From Sphingobacteriales bacterium 50-39 (GTDB lineage Bacteria > Bacteroidota > Bacteroidia > Chitinophagales > Chitinophagaceae): 64,000 nt of DNA. Positions 44,662-54,092 of the stretch are shown piece by piece (the first letter of the stretch is position 1; each line of letters starts with the position of its first letter). The position numbers and the translations under genes were made by a program. The notes below the pieces were generated by a model. The model was not told where the DNA came from, ran no database searches, and saw only the letters and a list, made by a program, of their open reading frames with translations. The stretch lies in NCBI GenBank assembly GCA_001898505.1, contig MKTZ01000009.1, positions 1 through 64,000 on the forward strand, written 5' to 3'.

Positions 44662-44943
44662 ATGTCGTTTACACTCGATCTTATAATTAATCCTGTAGTC
44701 CTATTTATAGCAGCGATCAGTGGGGGGCTATTAGGTTTTGTTACCGGTAAAATTAAGCTGGCCAGAAGTCGCGCGAAGGTGGAAGAGCTGGAAAGAGAGA
44801 TGATGAACAGCCATGCCGAGATCCTCGAATTGCAAAAATCATACATACAGCTGGAGAATCGACTACAACAGCAGTCTATCCCTGTCATTCCCATGAAGAT
44901 CAGCGGCAAGGACAACAATTCCAAAGAGAAGGCGACAAAATAA
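44662..44943 (+). CDS. small protein with one TM helix and a coiled coil
   Basis: 93 residues. An N-terminal membrane helix (about 9-30, VVLFIAAISGGLLGFVTG) is followed by a basic stop-transfer and a coiled coil (about 33-70, RAKVEELEREMMNSHAEILEL) and a Lys-rich tail. The layout is N-out, cytoplasmic coil, and recalls small LapA-like or septal coiled-coil proteins, but no family is assigned. It has its own promoter upstream. Confidence 0.72.
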   Translation: MSFTLDLIINPVVLFIAAISGGLLGFVTGKIKLARSRAKVEELEREMMNSHAEILELQKSYIQLENRLQQQSIPVIPMKISGKDNNSKEKATK

Positions 44944-44984
44944 CATCCGGGCGAACCCCGAAGAGAGGGCGCATTAACCAGGGC

Positions 44985-45731
44985 CTAGCCATATAGTTCC
45001 TGGTGAATGGATTTCCGGTCATACCCCAAGGCCTGAATACGCTGTTTGGCCTCGTCGATCATATTCTTCCATCCACATAAAAAGAAGGAGGCTTCTTGCA
45101 GCCGACCGGTATTTTCCTGGTGCTGTCTGACGATCTCTTCGTACACGCCATGGACATACCCGGTGCGGATGAGGTGATCATTCGACATCTCTCTGGAAAA
45201 GGTAGGAATATAATGAAAGCTGGGTATCTGTTCGGCAAGGGCCTTTAGCTCGGGACCATAAAGGCAATCGCCGAAATGACGGCATCCAAATATGAGATAA
45301 ATGTTTTTGTGGGGTATATTGTTGTTAAGGATATGATGCGCCATGCTGCGGAAAGGGGCTATTCCCGTACCGGTGCAAACAAAGAACAGGTCTTTCTCAA
45401 TGGGCTCTGGCAGGGTGAATACTCCTTGAGGCCCACGAAGTATCAGTTCGCTGCCTACTTTCACCTCGTTGAATAAATAGTTGGTACCTGCTCCATCCTC
45501 GAGCAGGACGATCACCAGCTCGATGGTATTGGTGCCATCGGGCCAGGATGCAATGGAATAGCTGCGTATGCGTTTATTAATTTTTTCGTGTATGGGCAGG
45601 TCCAGGGTAACAAACTGCCCGGGTTTGAAATCAAAAGATGTTACGGATGGGATCTCGATCCAGAACCGTCTGGTCTGCGCTGTTTCATTCTCGATGCGGG
45701 TAATAGTGCCGGTGAGCCAAGGTGGAGGCAT
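44985..45731 (-). CDS. ferredoxin--NADP reductase-type FAD oxidoreductase
   Basis: 248 residues from the ATG at 45731 (MPPPWLTGTITRI). The FAD-binding motif RSYSIAS, the phosphate-binding region and the NAD(P)-binding motif CTGTGIAPFRSM are present, and the C-terminus FFLCGWKNMIDEAKQRI is normal for the FNR family. There is no iron-sulfur domain, so it needs a separate ferredoxin or flavodoxin. A GC-rich hairpin separates it from the upstream subtilase gene. Confidence 0.9.
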   Translation of the reverse strand: MPPPWLTGTITRIENETAQTRRFWIEIPSVTSFDFKPGQFVTLDLPIHEKINKRIRSYSIASWPDGTNTIELVIVLLEDGAGTNYLFNEVKVGSELILRGPQGVFTLPEPIEKDLFFVCTGTGIAPFRSMAHHILNNNIPHKNIYLIFGCRHFGDCLYGPELKALAEQIPSFHYIPTFSREMSNDHLIRTGYVHGVYEEIVRQHQENTGRLQEASFFLCGWKNMIDEAKQRIQALGYDRKSIHQELYG

Positions 45732-45752
45732 GCGATGGAAATTTTTAAATGT

Positions 45753-45778
45753 GACGAACCGCCTTTCGGCGGTTCGTC
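45753..45778 (-). terminator. GC-rich hairpin between the subtilase and reductase genes
   Basis: GACGAACCGCC-TTTC-GGCGGTTCGTC is a perfect 11-bp stem with a 4-base loop. On the minus strand it follows the subtilase gene and is trailed by an AT-rich rather than pure T run. It probably ends or attenuates the upstream transcript. Confidence 0.6.
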
Positions 45779-45836
45779 CGCATCGTTCAGCAGGCAATCG
45801 TTACTACTAATATATAATTTTTTTTGTCAGCGCAAT

Positions 45837-48800
45837 TTATTTTTTCACCAGGACCTTGTTTACGTAAGTGGTATTGCCGTGTATGATCTTAAGCACATAC
45901 ATCCCGTTGGCCAGATAGCCTGCATCGATGGTGCTGTTGAAGGCCCCTACGAAGTTGGGATAATCTTTCTGGTATACCTTCTGTCCCAGGGTATTCAACA
46001 GGAGGATGCTGGTATTGTCCGCTGTCGTCATATTGAACTGCAACTGGAAGACGCCGTTGTTGGGATTGGGAGAGATCTTTAATCCAATGGGCGATCCATT
46101 GACATCATTGGTACCTGTGGACAGGAAGAGGATCGAATTGGACGGCAGCGCGCATCCGGTGACGGCATCGTTGACAATGGTCCTGTAGTTGCCGGAGTAA
46201 ATGGCGGTATCGGTCTTGCTGGTGGCGCCTGATAACACGGTGTCGCCGCGATACCACTGATTGCCGTTGTCAAAGCTGCTGGTGAACACATTGCCGTTGA
46301 GCGTGATCACGGGTGCGGGCTCGGTACCGGCTACCACGGCTGTACGACTGGTCCCTGGGCAGCCTGTCAGCTGGACATTGATGTCATAGAAGGGGAACCA
46401 GAATCTTTTGTAGGTGGCGGTATCGGATGTGCCATCGCTGAGATTGTTGCTAACGACGGATATCACTCCGGGTATACTAAGGGGATAGGGGACTGCTCCT
46501 TTGCTACCGACATTGACAAAGGCGCTGGTACTATCAGAACAGTCAATGATAATAATATAGTTGCCGGGGGTGGGTATGGGTACGTTCAGATTGAAGAGAC
46601 CGCCCACGTCACTGTTATCGCCTGCCGAGACATTGATCTGGCGGCTGGTGTCGGGCACAGGCTTCGTCGCATATACGTCGATGGAGGTATTGTACAAGGG
46701 AGTATAGGTAAAGCCAGAGCCGGTGACGGAACCGAGAGTGGCGAGTGTCAGCTTGATCTGCCCATTGTGTGCAATATACATCCTGGCGCTGCTGATGGTC
46801 AGTGGAACTCCCGTTGTGATACTAATATAATTGCCTCCGAGTCTGAAATAAGAGCCTGCTCCGCCGGAGTAAGCCGCTATCTTATTGGGTGGGCCAAGCG
46901 TTGCTGTCAGATCATTGAGCCCTACATAGTAGGTGTTGTTGGATGGAATGACAGTGGTGCTGGTATTGTTGCCCGCGGCGACGGGAGTAGTGGCGGTGGG
47001 GCTGGTATACCACAAAGCCTGGTCGATACTGCTGGCGTTGCTCTTCAATTGCACGGTGCCGCTGTTGGCGCCGCAGACGGTGGCGGTGCCATTGACGGTG
47101 GAAGCGCCGCTGCTGATGGCTATGGTGGTGGTATTCTGGTTATTGCCTGTATTCGGATCGCTGCCAAGCGATGTCTGACTGATAAAGGTATAAGTGCCGC
47201 CGGCTATGGTGGGGAAGGTAGTGTTGTAAGTGAAGACAACATCAGTCATCCCAGGGAGGGTATCGGTGCAGGTGGCGGTGAGGGTAGCTACGGTGTTGTT
47301 GCTGGCATCCTTGACGACGGTGGTCACGGGTACGCTGTTCAGATTGGTCGTCCCGTAGTTGCGGATACGGATGCTGACTATCTGCGAATCGCTGGCGCAG
47401 CTGGAGGGCATGGGCGCTACGAGTGCGGTGACGCCTACGTCGGTGGATGGTGCGGTGAACACTACGCGGTAGTCCTGCGTCTCGCCGCTGGTATAGGCGC
47501 CACAGGCGGCGGGGATGGCTACGGAGGCGGCATCCTGGACTACGATGCGCATCCGGGTATAAGTGCCAACCTTGACGGTGGCGGGTATGGCAATGGAGCC
47601 TGTGAAGATGGCGGCGGTGGTGCTGCTGTTGAGCAGGGATGAATTTTGCGCTACCAGCTCGCTGCCGCTAAAGGTCCCGTCATTATTGAAGTCGATGTAT
47701 ACGGCGATGTTGGCGGTAGCGCTGCTGCCACATGTCAGGTAGCTGACGTTGATGGTGGAGCTCTGTCCGATGGGCAGTCTTGCGGCGGCCTTATCAGTAT
47801 AGTCGATATAAGTATTGCAGCCGGAGGTGGAATTATTCAGATTGGTGAGGGTCACGTTGCTGATGGAGGTACCGAGGGCGGAACCCATGGAGGTGCAATA
47901 GCTGGTACCACCGCCTCCGCTGATGAGGAGGGAATAGGCCTGCGACCCGGAGGGGGTGCCCTGTAGGAGGCTTCCTTTATGAGAGATCCTTACCTTGTAG
48001 GTTCTGCCGGGGATGAGGCTGTCGATCTGCACCTTCTCCACGTTGTCCCGGATATTGTCACCCCGGGTAGCGGCGGTGGAAGGCGCTGCCGGATTCAGTA
48101 TCCAGGGCTGATAAGTGATGCCGGTGAACATATCGGTGATGCGGAGATCAAGGTCATTGACGAGCTTGCTATTTGTATCATGGAAGTTGGTGGTACTGTT
48201 GACGACAATCTCCGAGACGGGAGTGGCGGGGACGTCTGTCCAGCAGATGGTGGCGGTGACGGGTGTCGTACCGGAGGCGACGATGTTGACGCTGTCGGCG
48301 TCATGGGTAGTGTTGACAAGCTGGTTCTCCCATATCTGCTGATCCCTTTTGGCGGATGTGTCGGAAGTGATCACGGAAGCAGCCTTTTGCATATTGATCA
48401 CACCCCAGCCAAACTGGTAATCGGGACCGGGATTAGCCCCTGCCTCATCGGCGGTGTGGATGAGCAGCCCTTTCAGGGTAGCGGAACGCATAAAAGCGCC
48501 GGCATGCAGCCGGGAATAATATTCCTGTAGCAGAAAGGCGGAGCCAGCCGACGCAGGAGTTGCCATGGAGGTACCGCTGAAGACATCATAGGCATTGTCG
48601 GCACTACTGACGGAGGACAGCACATTCAGCCCATCTGCGACGAGGTCGGGTTTGATACGTCCATCGCCTGTAGGCCCCCAGCTGCTGAAGTTGGTCATTA
48701 CGGCATCGGAGGGTTGTGAATAGCCGGCGGGTATAGGGCCGATGGCGCCGATAGTAAGGATATTCTTCGAGTTGCCATAGGTGGCGATGATGCCATAGCC

Positions 48801-49703
48801 ATTGTTGCTGCTGATACCGGCGGGTCTGTTGCCGGCATTGGACATCACGTTATTGGAGTTGTACCGCCAGTAGGTCTGGCCTACGGCGGGCCCATTCTCG
48901 GACCTGCTGTTGCCGGAAGCCTTGGCTATCAGATAGTTGGGGGCATAGTAGGCAATGGAGTCCCAGACACGGGCGTCGTTATCGTAGTACCCGAACTTGT
49001 AGTCGGATGTGTCGTTGGCCCTGCCCCAAAACTCCCAACGGCTCTGGCTGCTGTTGTAGTACCAGCCGGCGATGACGGCATAGGAGTGGTTGGAGACGAG
49101 CAGTCCGTTCTGGGCGGCGCTGTACATCTCGGACTCGTCGTTGTTAAAATCATATGCTTTCAGCTGGGCGCCATAGGACATCCCTTTTGCTACGGGGTTG
49201 ACGCCTGCCGCGATCAGGGTGCCGGCCACGTGGGTGGAGTGGTCGCTAAGGTCGGTAGCGCCATCGACCTGGGTTGCCCTGCCGGTGAACTCGACATGTG
49301 TGGTCCGCACTCTGCCTTCGTCCCAGACTGCCAGCCTGCCTGCCATATTGCTGCTGGAGCCGCTGAGGTTGAGCCCGGTGCTGCCTCCTGCCCATAAGGT
49401 ATTGGTCTGGATGGTGGCGGCGGAAATAATATTGTCGGTGGTGGTGATATAGAGGGGTTGCCCTGTAGGACTGACGCTCCGGAGATAGGCCAGGCGCCCA
49501 TTCTTATTTTTGATGGTGAGGGGCCATCCCTTTTGGGCGGCGAGGGAAAGGACGATGCGGTGCATGTCGGCTTCCTGGGCCGCTTTTAGCTGGCTCGCTC
49601 GTTGCAGGACGGCCTTGTCGGTGATCACCTGGGCATCTGCAAAATGGGAGGAAAGAAGGAGTATGGATACCAGGATTAAGCAGGCTGCCCTAGTTTTAGT
49701 CAT
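45837..49703 (-). CDS. T9SS-secreted S8 family serine peptidase (paralog A)
   Basis: 1288 residues with a signal peptide ending FADAQ. The subtilisin triad is complete: D128 (AVWDEG), H155 (DHSTHVAGT, with Ser in place of the usual Gly after His) and S379 (FSGTSMATP). The oxyanion Asn is N265. After the protease come a beta-sandwich, a GEVED domain (YIDFNNDGTFSGSELVAQ), a CARDB-like domain and further Ig-like modules. A C-terminal T9SS sorting domain (ISPNPNNGVFQLQF onward) ends in LVKK. It is an extracellular or surface protease. Paralog B lies 560 bp upstream on the same strand, with nearly the same domain order. Confidence 0.92.
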   Translation of the reverse strand: MTKTRAACLILVSILLLSSHFADAQVITDKAVLQRASQLKAAQEADMHRIVLSLAAQKGWPLTIKNKNGRLAYLRSVSPTGQPLYITTTDNIISAATIQTNTLWAGGSTGLNLSGSSSNMAGRLAVWDEGRVRTTHVEFTGRATQVDGATDLSDHSTHVAGTLIAAGVNPVAKGMSYGAQLKAYDFNNDESEMYSAAQNGLLVSNHSYAVIAGWYYNSSQSRWEFWGRANDTSDYKFGYYDNDARVWDSIAYYAPNYLIAKASGNSRSENGPAVGQTYWRYNSNNVMSNAGNRPAGISSNNGYGIIATYGNSKNILTIGAIGPIPAGYSQPSDAVMTNFSSWGPTGDGRIKPDLVADGLNVLSSVSSADNAYDVFSGTSMATPASAGSAFLLQEYYSRLHAGAFMRSATLKGLLIHTADEAGANPGPDYQFGWGVINMQKAASVITSDTSAKRDQQIWENQLVNTTHDADSVNIVASGTTPVTATICWTDVPATPVSEIVVNSTTNFHDTNSKLVNDLDLRITDMFTGITYQPWILNPAAPSTAATRGDNIRDNVEKVQIDSLIPGRTYKVRISHKGSLLQGTPSGSQAYSLLISGGGGTSYCTSMGSALGTSISNVTLTNLNNSTSGCNTYIDYTDKAAARLPIGQSSTINVSYLTCGSSATANIAVYIDFNNDGTFSGSELVAQNSSLLNSSTTAAIFTGSIAIPATVKVGTYTRMRIVVQDAASVAIPAACGAYTSGETQDYRVVFTAPSTDVGVTALVAPMPSSCASDSQIVSIRIRNYGTTNLNSVPVTTVVKDASNNTVATLTATCTDTLPGMTDVVFTYNTTFPTIAGGTYTFISQTSLGSDPNTGNNQNTTTIAISSGASTVNGTATVCGANSGTVQLKSNASSIDQALWYTSPTATTPVAAGNNTSTTVIPSNNTYYVGLNDLTATLGPPNKIAAYSGGAGSYFRLGGNYISITTGVPLTISSARMYIAHNGQIKLTLATLGSVTGSGFTYTPLYNTSIDVYATKPVPDTSRQINVSAGDNSDVGGLFNLNVPIPTPGNYIIIIDCSDSTSAFVNVGSKGAVPYPLSIPGVISVVSNNLSDGTSDTATYKRFWFPFYDINVQLTGCPGTSRTAVVAGTEPAPVITLNGNVFTSSFDNGNQWYRGDTVLSGATSKTDTAIYSGNYRTIVNDAVTGCALPSNSILFLSTGTNDVNGSPIGLKISPNPNNGVFQLQFNMTTADNTSILLLNTLGQKVYQKDYPNFVGAFNSTIDAGYLANGMYVLKIIHGNTTYVNKVLVKK

Positions 49704-49810
49704 AAGGATTGTTTAAAATCGTAGTTAAAATTAGTGTTTTTATTGGCTTATGAGGCTTTAATATCCTAACTTACCCAGAACCATTTTTAGTATCTGAGGT
49801 GTTGAAATTC

Positions 49811-50254
49811 ATGTTAATAGCTTTTATGTATGTGACCGGGCCTCCACGGAGTGATACTACCTGTCCGGGAGCCCAGGGTATCGAGGGGGTGGTACGGGTG
49901 GTGTCGGGTAACCAGATGCCTGCACCAGGAGTTAAAAGAGGCCCTTTTCAGGGCGTCAAGACACAGGTCTATGTTTTTGAGCTGACGAATATATCACAGG
50001 TGGTACGGAGAGGCTCCTCATCCTATTATTCATCCCTGCGCACCCGGCTGATCACCATAGCAGATACCGACAGTACAGGACATTTCTGCGTATGCCTGCC
50101 GGAAGGTCGTTATTCCCTTTTTACCAGGTCGGGTGAATGGTATTTCGCCTCCCGGCGGGATGTCGATAACAATCTCGCACCAGCGGAGGTCGTAAAAGGA
50201 AAAATGACGCAAGTTGAATGCCACATTGAAGGCAGCCGGCCGCCCGTGTACTAA
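49811..50254 (+). CDS. small protein with carboxypeptidase-regulatory-like domain
   Basis: About 147 residues from the ATG at 49811; a GTG at 49799 is also possible. A weak hydrophobic start (MLIAFMYVTG) may be a signal. The body has the pattern GIEGVVRVVSGN...GHFCVCLPEGRYSLFTRSGEWYF, like the beta-sandwich CarboxypepD_reg module. Four Cys, of which a pair (CVC) lies in the centre. It is inserted in opposite orientation between the two subtilase paralogs and stops 5 bp from paralog B. The function is unknown. Confidence 0.6.
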   Translation: MLIAFMYVTGPPRSDTTCPGAQGIEGVVRVVSGNQMPAPGVKRGPFQGVKTQVYVFELTNISQVVRRGSSSYYSSLRTRLITIADTDSTGHFCVCLPEGRYSLFTRSGEWYFASRRDVDNNLAPAEVVKGKMTQVECHIEGSRPPVY

Positions 50255-50259
50255 CCTCA

Positions 50260-53200
50260 TCATCTCGCAATAAGTATTTTGTCGGTGTACGCGTCCTTGC
50301 CAACCTGGATCTTCAGCAGGTAGATGCCTGCCGCGAGACCCGGAACATTGACCTGGTAGCTGTATACGCCCGCCGTATTGCCCAGATACTGGTGATATAC
50401 TTCCTGTCCCAGCACATTATAAAGGAAGAGGTCGACATTGCCTGCCTTGCCGGTGATAAAGTTGACTTCAAATGATCCCTTACTGGGGTTCGGATGGGAG
50501 GACAGGTAAATGGCGCCTTTGCCGGCATTGTAGCTGATGGCATTGGAGGTCTGGGAGCATCCGAATGCATCGGTAGCGACGACCGTGTAGACCCCTGTGA
50601 CATTGGCCGTGTCGGTCTGCGAAGTATGGCCCTTCATCAGGGAGTCATTTATATACCATTGATACGTCGCGGCCTGTGTGCTCGTCAGGATATTGCCATT
50701 GATAGAAATCACGGGTGCGGGGGCTGCCGATGCTGTGATGGCTGTCCTTGCGCTGGGGCAGTTGGCGGTTCTAACCTGCATGTCATAGAAAAAGTAATAA
50801 TACTGCTGGTACAGGCTGGAATTGGTCGTGGAAAGGGCGCTGTTGCCTGTAATGGAGAAAATGCCGGGCAGTGTAAAAGGATATGGTTGGGAGGTAATAC
50901 CGTTGTTCCTGAAGATAGAGGCGTTGCCGTCGCTGCTGATGATGAGGCTGTGTTTGCCAGCAGTGGGTACGGACAGGCCGAGGTGGAAAACTGCGCCGGT
51001 GTCCGACGAAGGGTTACCGGTGATGCTGCCGGCTTGTGGATTGGGGTTTGTCGCATAGGCATCGATGGTAGTCGAAGAAATGGCGGTATAGGAGTAGCTG
51101 CCGGATGTCGTATCCAGGTTGGTGATATCGGCTACTATGAAAGTGATCTTACCTGGATAGCCGATGTACAAACGCGCATTTTCGATGGTGACGGGCACGT
51201 CGTTGGTGAAATTCACAAAATTGCCGGAAAAGACATTGTAGCCGCCGCTGGCATATGCCTCTTTGGTCGTGGGGCCCACCTTGCCGGAGCCATTGAGCTG
51301 CAGATAATAGGTCTTATTGGAGGGGATGTCGGTGGTGGAAGTATCTGCGCTGGTGGTGAAAGGAGTGGTGGCGGTGGCGTTGTCATACCAGAAAGCTATG
51401 TCGCCGGCGCCGGTAGTAGCCTTGAGATAGGTCTTATCGGCGCCACAGATCTCTGCCTGACCGGTGGCGGTGACGGCTGCATTGACACTAACGGTGGCGG
51501 TGGTAGTGTCGTCGTTGTGGAGCTGATCGGTGGTCAGCGTAGTATAGCTTGTGATAGTATAGGTTTTACCGGCGATCATGGTAAAACCTGACTGATAGGT
51601 ATACGTGACGCTGCCGGAAGCGGGAATGGTTTGGGGGTAGACAGCATTCAAGGTGGCTACGGTGTTGCCGTCCGTACTGATGACCGTGGTAACGCCTACC
51701 TGGCTTTGATTGGCCGATCCAAAGTTCTTGATGGTGACGGTGACGAGCTGGAAGTCGGCTGAACAGACGGCACCTATGGGTGCGACGATGGCCGTGACGC
51801 CGGTGTTGTTGACGGGTGCAAGGAATCTTACTGTATAATCTTCCGTTTCACCGGCCGTGTAGGAGCCGCAGGACTTTACGGCGGCGGTATCGGTCGTCTC
51901 CTGGGCTACAATACGCATGATCCCATAAGAGCCGGGTGTGAGGTCAGCCGAGGCGGTGATGGCGCCGGACCAGGTGGTGGCGCCTCCGCCGAGTACGTCG
52001 CTAACGGCTGCCAGCTCGTTGTTGCTAAAAATCCCGTCGTGGTTGTAATCGATGAATACTTTTATGACGCGGGCGTTGGTGCTGGCGTCACAGCTGCTGA
52101 GTGTAACGCTGATGGGTATTTGCTGACCGGGCTGGATGCCTGTGCCGAGATTTGTATAGTCCCTGTATGTCGTACATCCGGCCGCGGTGGTGTTTTGGAT
52201 GTCCCCGAAGCTGACCTTGTCGATGCGTGTGCCGGTGGAGCTGGTGGGAGCGGAGGTGCAATAGGATGATCCGCCGATGCCGCTGAGCAATAACGAATAG
52301 GCCTGGGAACCACGGGCCAGGGTCCCTTTATGGGAGACCTTGATGGTATAGGTATGGCCGGGGATCACATTCTTTATGACGATCTTTTCGACATTGTTGG
52401 TCGCATCGTCCCCTGTGGTGGCGCCATTCCAGGGGTGAGAGGGGTCCAGCACATAGGGATACCAGGTAGTGGTACCGTCTGTGATGCGGATGTCCAGGTC
52501 ATTGATCAGCTTTTTGGCCGGATTGTTCAGCAGATTGGTGGTACTGACGGCGCCGGGAGGATCTGTCCAGGAGATGGTGGCTATAAGAGGGCCATTTCCC
52601 GAGGCGACGACGTCGAGGGTGTAGCTGTCTGCGGTGGAGTTGGTCAGCGTGTTCTCATAAATGGCCTGGTCCCTTTTTTTCGATGTATCGGAGGTGATGA
52701 CGCCGGCCGCTTTTTGTACATCGACGAGACCCCACCCGTACGAATAATCGGGCCCATCGGCAATGCCTGCTTCATCAGCGGTGTGAATGGCAAGACCTTT
52801 TAGGGTGGCGGAGCGCATAAAGCTGCCGCTGTGCAGTTTGGCGTAATATTCCTGGAGCAGCAGCAGTGAGCCGGTGACGGAAGGCGTGGCCATGGAGGTG
52901 CCGCTGTATGTGTCGTAGGCGGTATTGGAGGTGCCGATACAAGAGAGGACATTGACACCATTGGCGACTACATCGGGCTTGATGCGTCCGTCATCGGTGG
53001 GTCCCCAGCTGCTGAAGTCGGACATGACGACGTCGGAGGGGCTGGAATATCCTCCGGGAATAGGGTTGACCGCTCCGACGGTGAGAATATTTTTGGCGCC
53101 GGCGCTGGTGGCGATGTCGTCATAAGCATCATTGCTGCTGATACCGGTGGGCCGGAGACCGGCGTACACCATATTCCCATTGTTGTCGTACCTGTAGTAG

Positions 53201-54027
53201 GGCTGGCCGACTGCGGGGCCCGTCTCACCCCTGTTGTTCCCCGCGGCTTTCAGGATGAGATAGTTGGGGGCGTTGTAGGCGATGGAGTCCCACATCTGAG
53301 AATCCTCGTCATAATAACCGAACTTATAGTCGGCGGTATCGCCCGGATCGCCATAGAATTCCCAATGGTTGTTGCCGCTGTTATAATTCCAGCCCGCAAC
53401 CACGCCATAGGAGTGATTCGATACGAGCAACTGGGGAGCTGCTGCAAGCATTTCCGAATTGTCATTATTCCAGTCGTAGGCCAGCAGCTGCTGCTGGCCG
53501 TAAGCCATGCCTTTTGCAAGGGGGTTGACTCCCGCAGCGATCATGGTGCCCGCAACATGGGTGGAATGGTCACTGACACTGCCAGGATTGTCTTTTTGGG
53601 TGACGCGGCCTGTCAGCTCAACGTGGGTGGGCAGCGGTTTGGCCTCATCCCAGATAGCTATCTTTCCTTTAACGGTACTGGAGGATCCATTAAGGGCGAG
53701 TCCGGTGCTGCCTCCCGGCCAGAGAAGATTGGTCCGGATGGTGGCGGCGGAGATCACATTGTCCAATGTGGTGAAGTATATAGGAATGCCCTGGGCATTA
53801 ACCTCTCTCAGTATGGCAATGCGTCCTTTTTTGCCCCGCAGGGAAATAGGCCATCCTTTTTGGCGGGCAAGGGTCTGCAACTGGTTGTACCGGGCTGTTT
53901 CTTTTTGTGCGGTGAGCTGACTGGCCCTTTCCAAAACATCGGCATTGGTCTTCAATTGCGCGCTGGCCTGGCTGATTGCTAATAGGGATAATAAAAGACT
54001 GACTAGTAAAAATCTGCTGATGTTCAT
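50260..54027 (-). CDS. T9SS-secreted S8 family serine peptidase (paralog B)
   Basis: About 1255 residues from the ATG at 54027 (signal peptide MNISRFLLVSLLLSLLAISQ). The triad is complete: D127 (AIWDEA), H154 (DHSTHVAGT) and S378 (YSGTSMATP); the oxyanion Asn is N264. The same GEVED (DYNHDGIFSNNELAAV), CARDB-like and Ig-like modules follow, then a T9SS sorting domain (HPNPSKGSFEVNF onward). It is plainly a duplicate of paralog A. It is divergent from mfd, whose start is 65 bp away. Confidence 0.92.
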   Translation of the reverse strand: MNISRFLLVSLLLSLLAISQASAQLKTNADVLERASQLTAQKETARYNQLQTLARQKGWPISLRGKKGRIAILREVNAQGIPIYFTTLDNVISAATIRTNLLWPGGSTGLALNGSSSTVKGKIAIWDEAKPLPTHVELTGRVTQKDNPGSVSDHSTHVAGTMIAAGVNPLAKGMAYGQQQLLAYDWNNDNSEMLAAAPQLLVSNHSYGVVAGWNYNSGNNHWEFYGDPGDTADYKFGYYDEDSQMWDSIAYNAPNYLILKAAGNNRGETGPAVGQPYYRYDNNGNMVYAGLRPTGISSNDAYDDIATSAGAKNILTVGAVNPIPGGYSSPSDVVMSDFSSWGPTDDGRIKPDVVANGVNVLSCIGTSNTAYDTYSGTSMATPSVTGSLLLLQEYYAKLHSGSFMRSATLKGLAIHTADEAGIADGPDYSYGWGLVDVQKAAGVITSDTSKKRDQAIYENTLTNSTADSYTLDVVASGNGPLIATISWTDPPGAVSTTNLLNNPAKKLINDLDIRITDGTTTWYPYVLDPSHPWNGATTGDDATNNVEKIVIKNVIPGHTYTIKVSHKGTLARGSQAYSLLLSGIGGSSYCTSAPTSSTGTRIDKVSFGDIQNTTAAGCTTYRDYTNLGTGIQPGQQIPISVTLSSCDASTNARVIKVFIDYNHDGIFSNNELAAVSDVLGGGATTWSGAITASADLTPGSYGIMRIVAQETTDTAAVKSCGSYTAGETEDYTVRFLAPVNNTGVTAIVAPIGAVCSADFQLVTVTIKNFGSANQSQVGVTTVISTDGNTVATLNAVYPQTIPASGSVTYTYQSGFTMIAGKTYTITSYTTLTTDQLHNDDTTTATVSVNAAVTATGQAEICGADKTYLKATTGAGDIAFWYDNATATTPFTTSADTSTTDIPSNKTYYLQLNGSGKVGPTTKEAYASGGYNVFSGNFVNFTNDVPVTIENARLYIGYPGKITFIVADITNLDTTSGSYSYTAISSTTIDAYATNPNPQAGSITGNPSSDTGAVFHLGLSVPTAGKHSLIISSDGNASIFRNNGITSQPYPFTLPGIFSITGNSALSTTNSSLYQQYYYFFYDMQVRTANCPSARTAITASAAPAPVISINGNILTSTQAATYQWYINDSLMKGHTSQTDTANVTGVYTVVATDAFGCSQTSNAISYNAGKGAIYLSSHPNPSKGSFEVNFITGKAGNVDLFLYNVLGQEVYHQYLGNTAGVYSYQVNVPGLAAGIYLLKIQVGKDAYTDKILIAR

Positions 54028-54076
54028 GCTAAGTAGATACGACCCGACGGGTGACGCGGTTGCCTTATCTTTTTTG

Positions 54077-54084
54077 TATCTTTG
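54077..54084 (+). promoter_or_regulatory. -7 promoter element of mfd
   Basis: TATCTTTG followed by C matches TAnnTTTG and ends 8 bp before the mfd start codon. The nearest TTG (54060-54062) is closer than usual (14 bp), so confidence is modest. Confidence 0.4.
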
Positions 54085-54092
54085 CATCCTGA

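Noticed and set aside
46767-47642. 291-codon plus-strand open frame
   Set aside because: Antisense to subtilase paralog A, with low-complexity Gly-rich sequence and no start context.
50494-51591. 365-codon plus-strand open frame rich in Gly, Asp and Ile
   Set aside because: It is antisense to subtilase paralog B, whose domains and triad are intact; the composition is that expected of a reverse reading of Ser/Thr/Gly-rich coding DNA.
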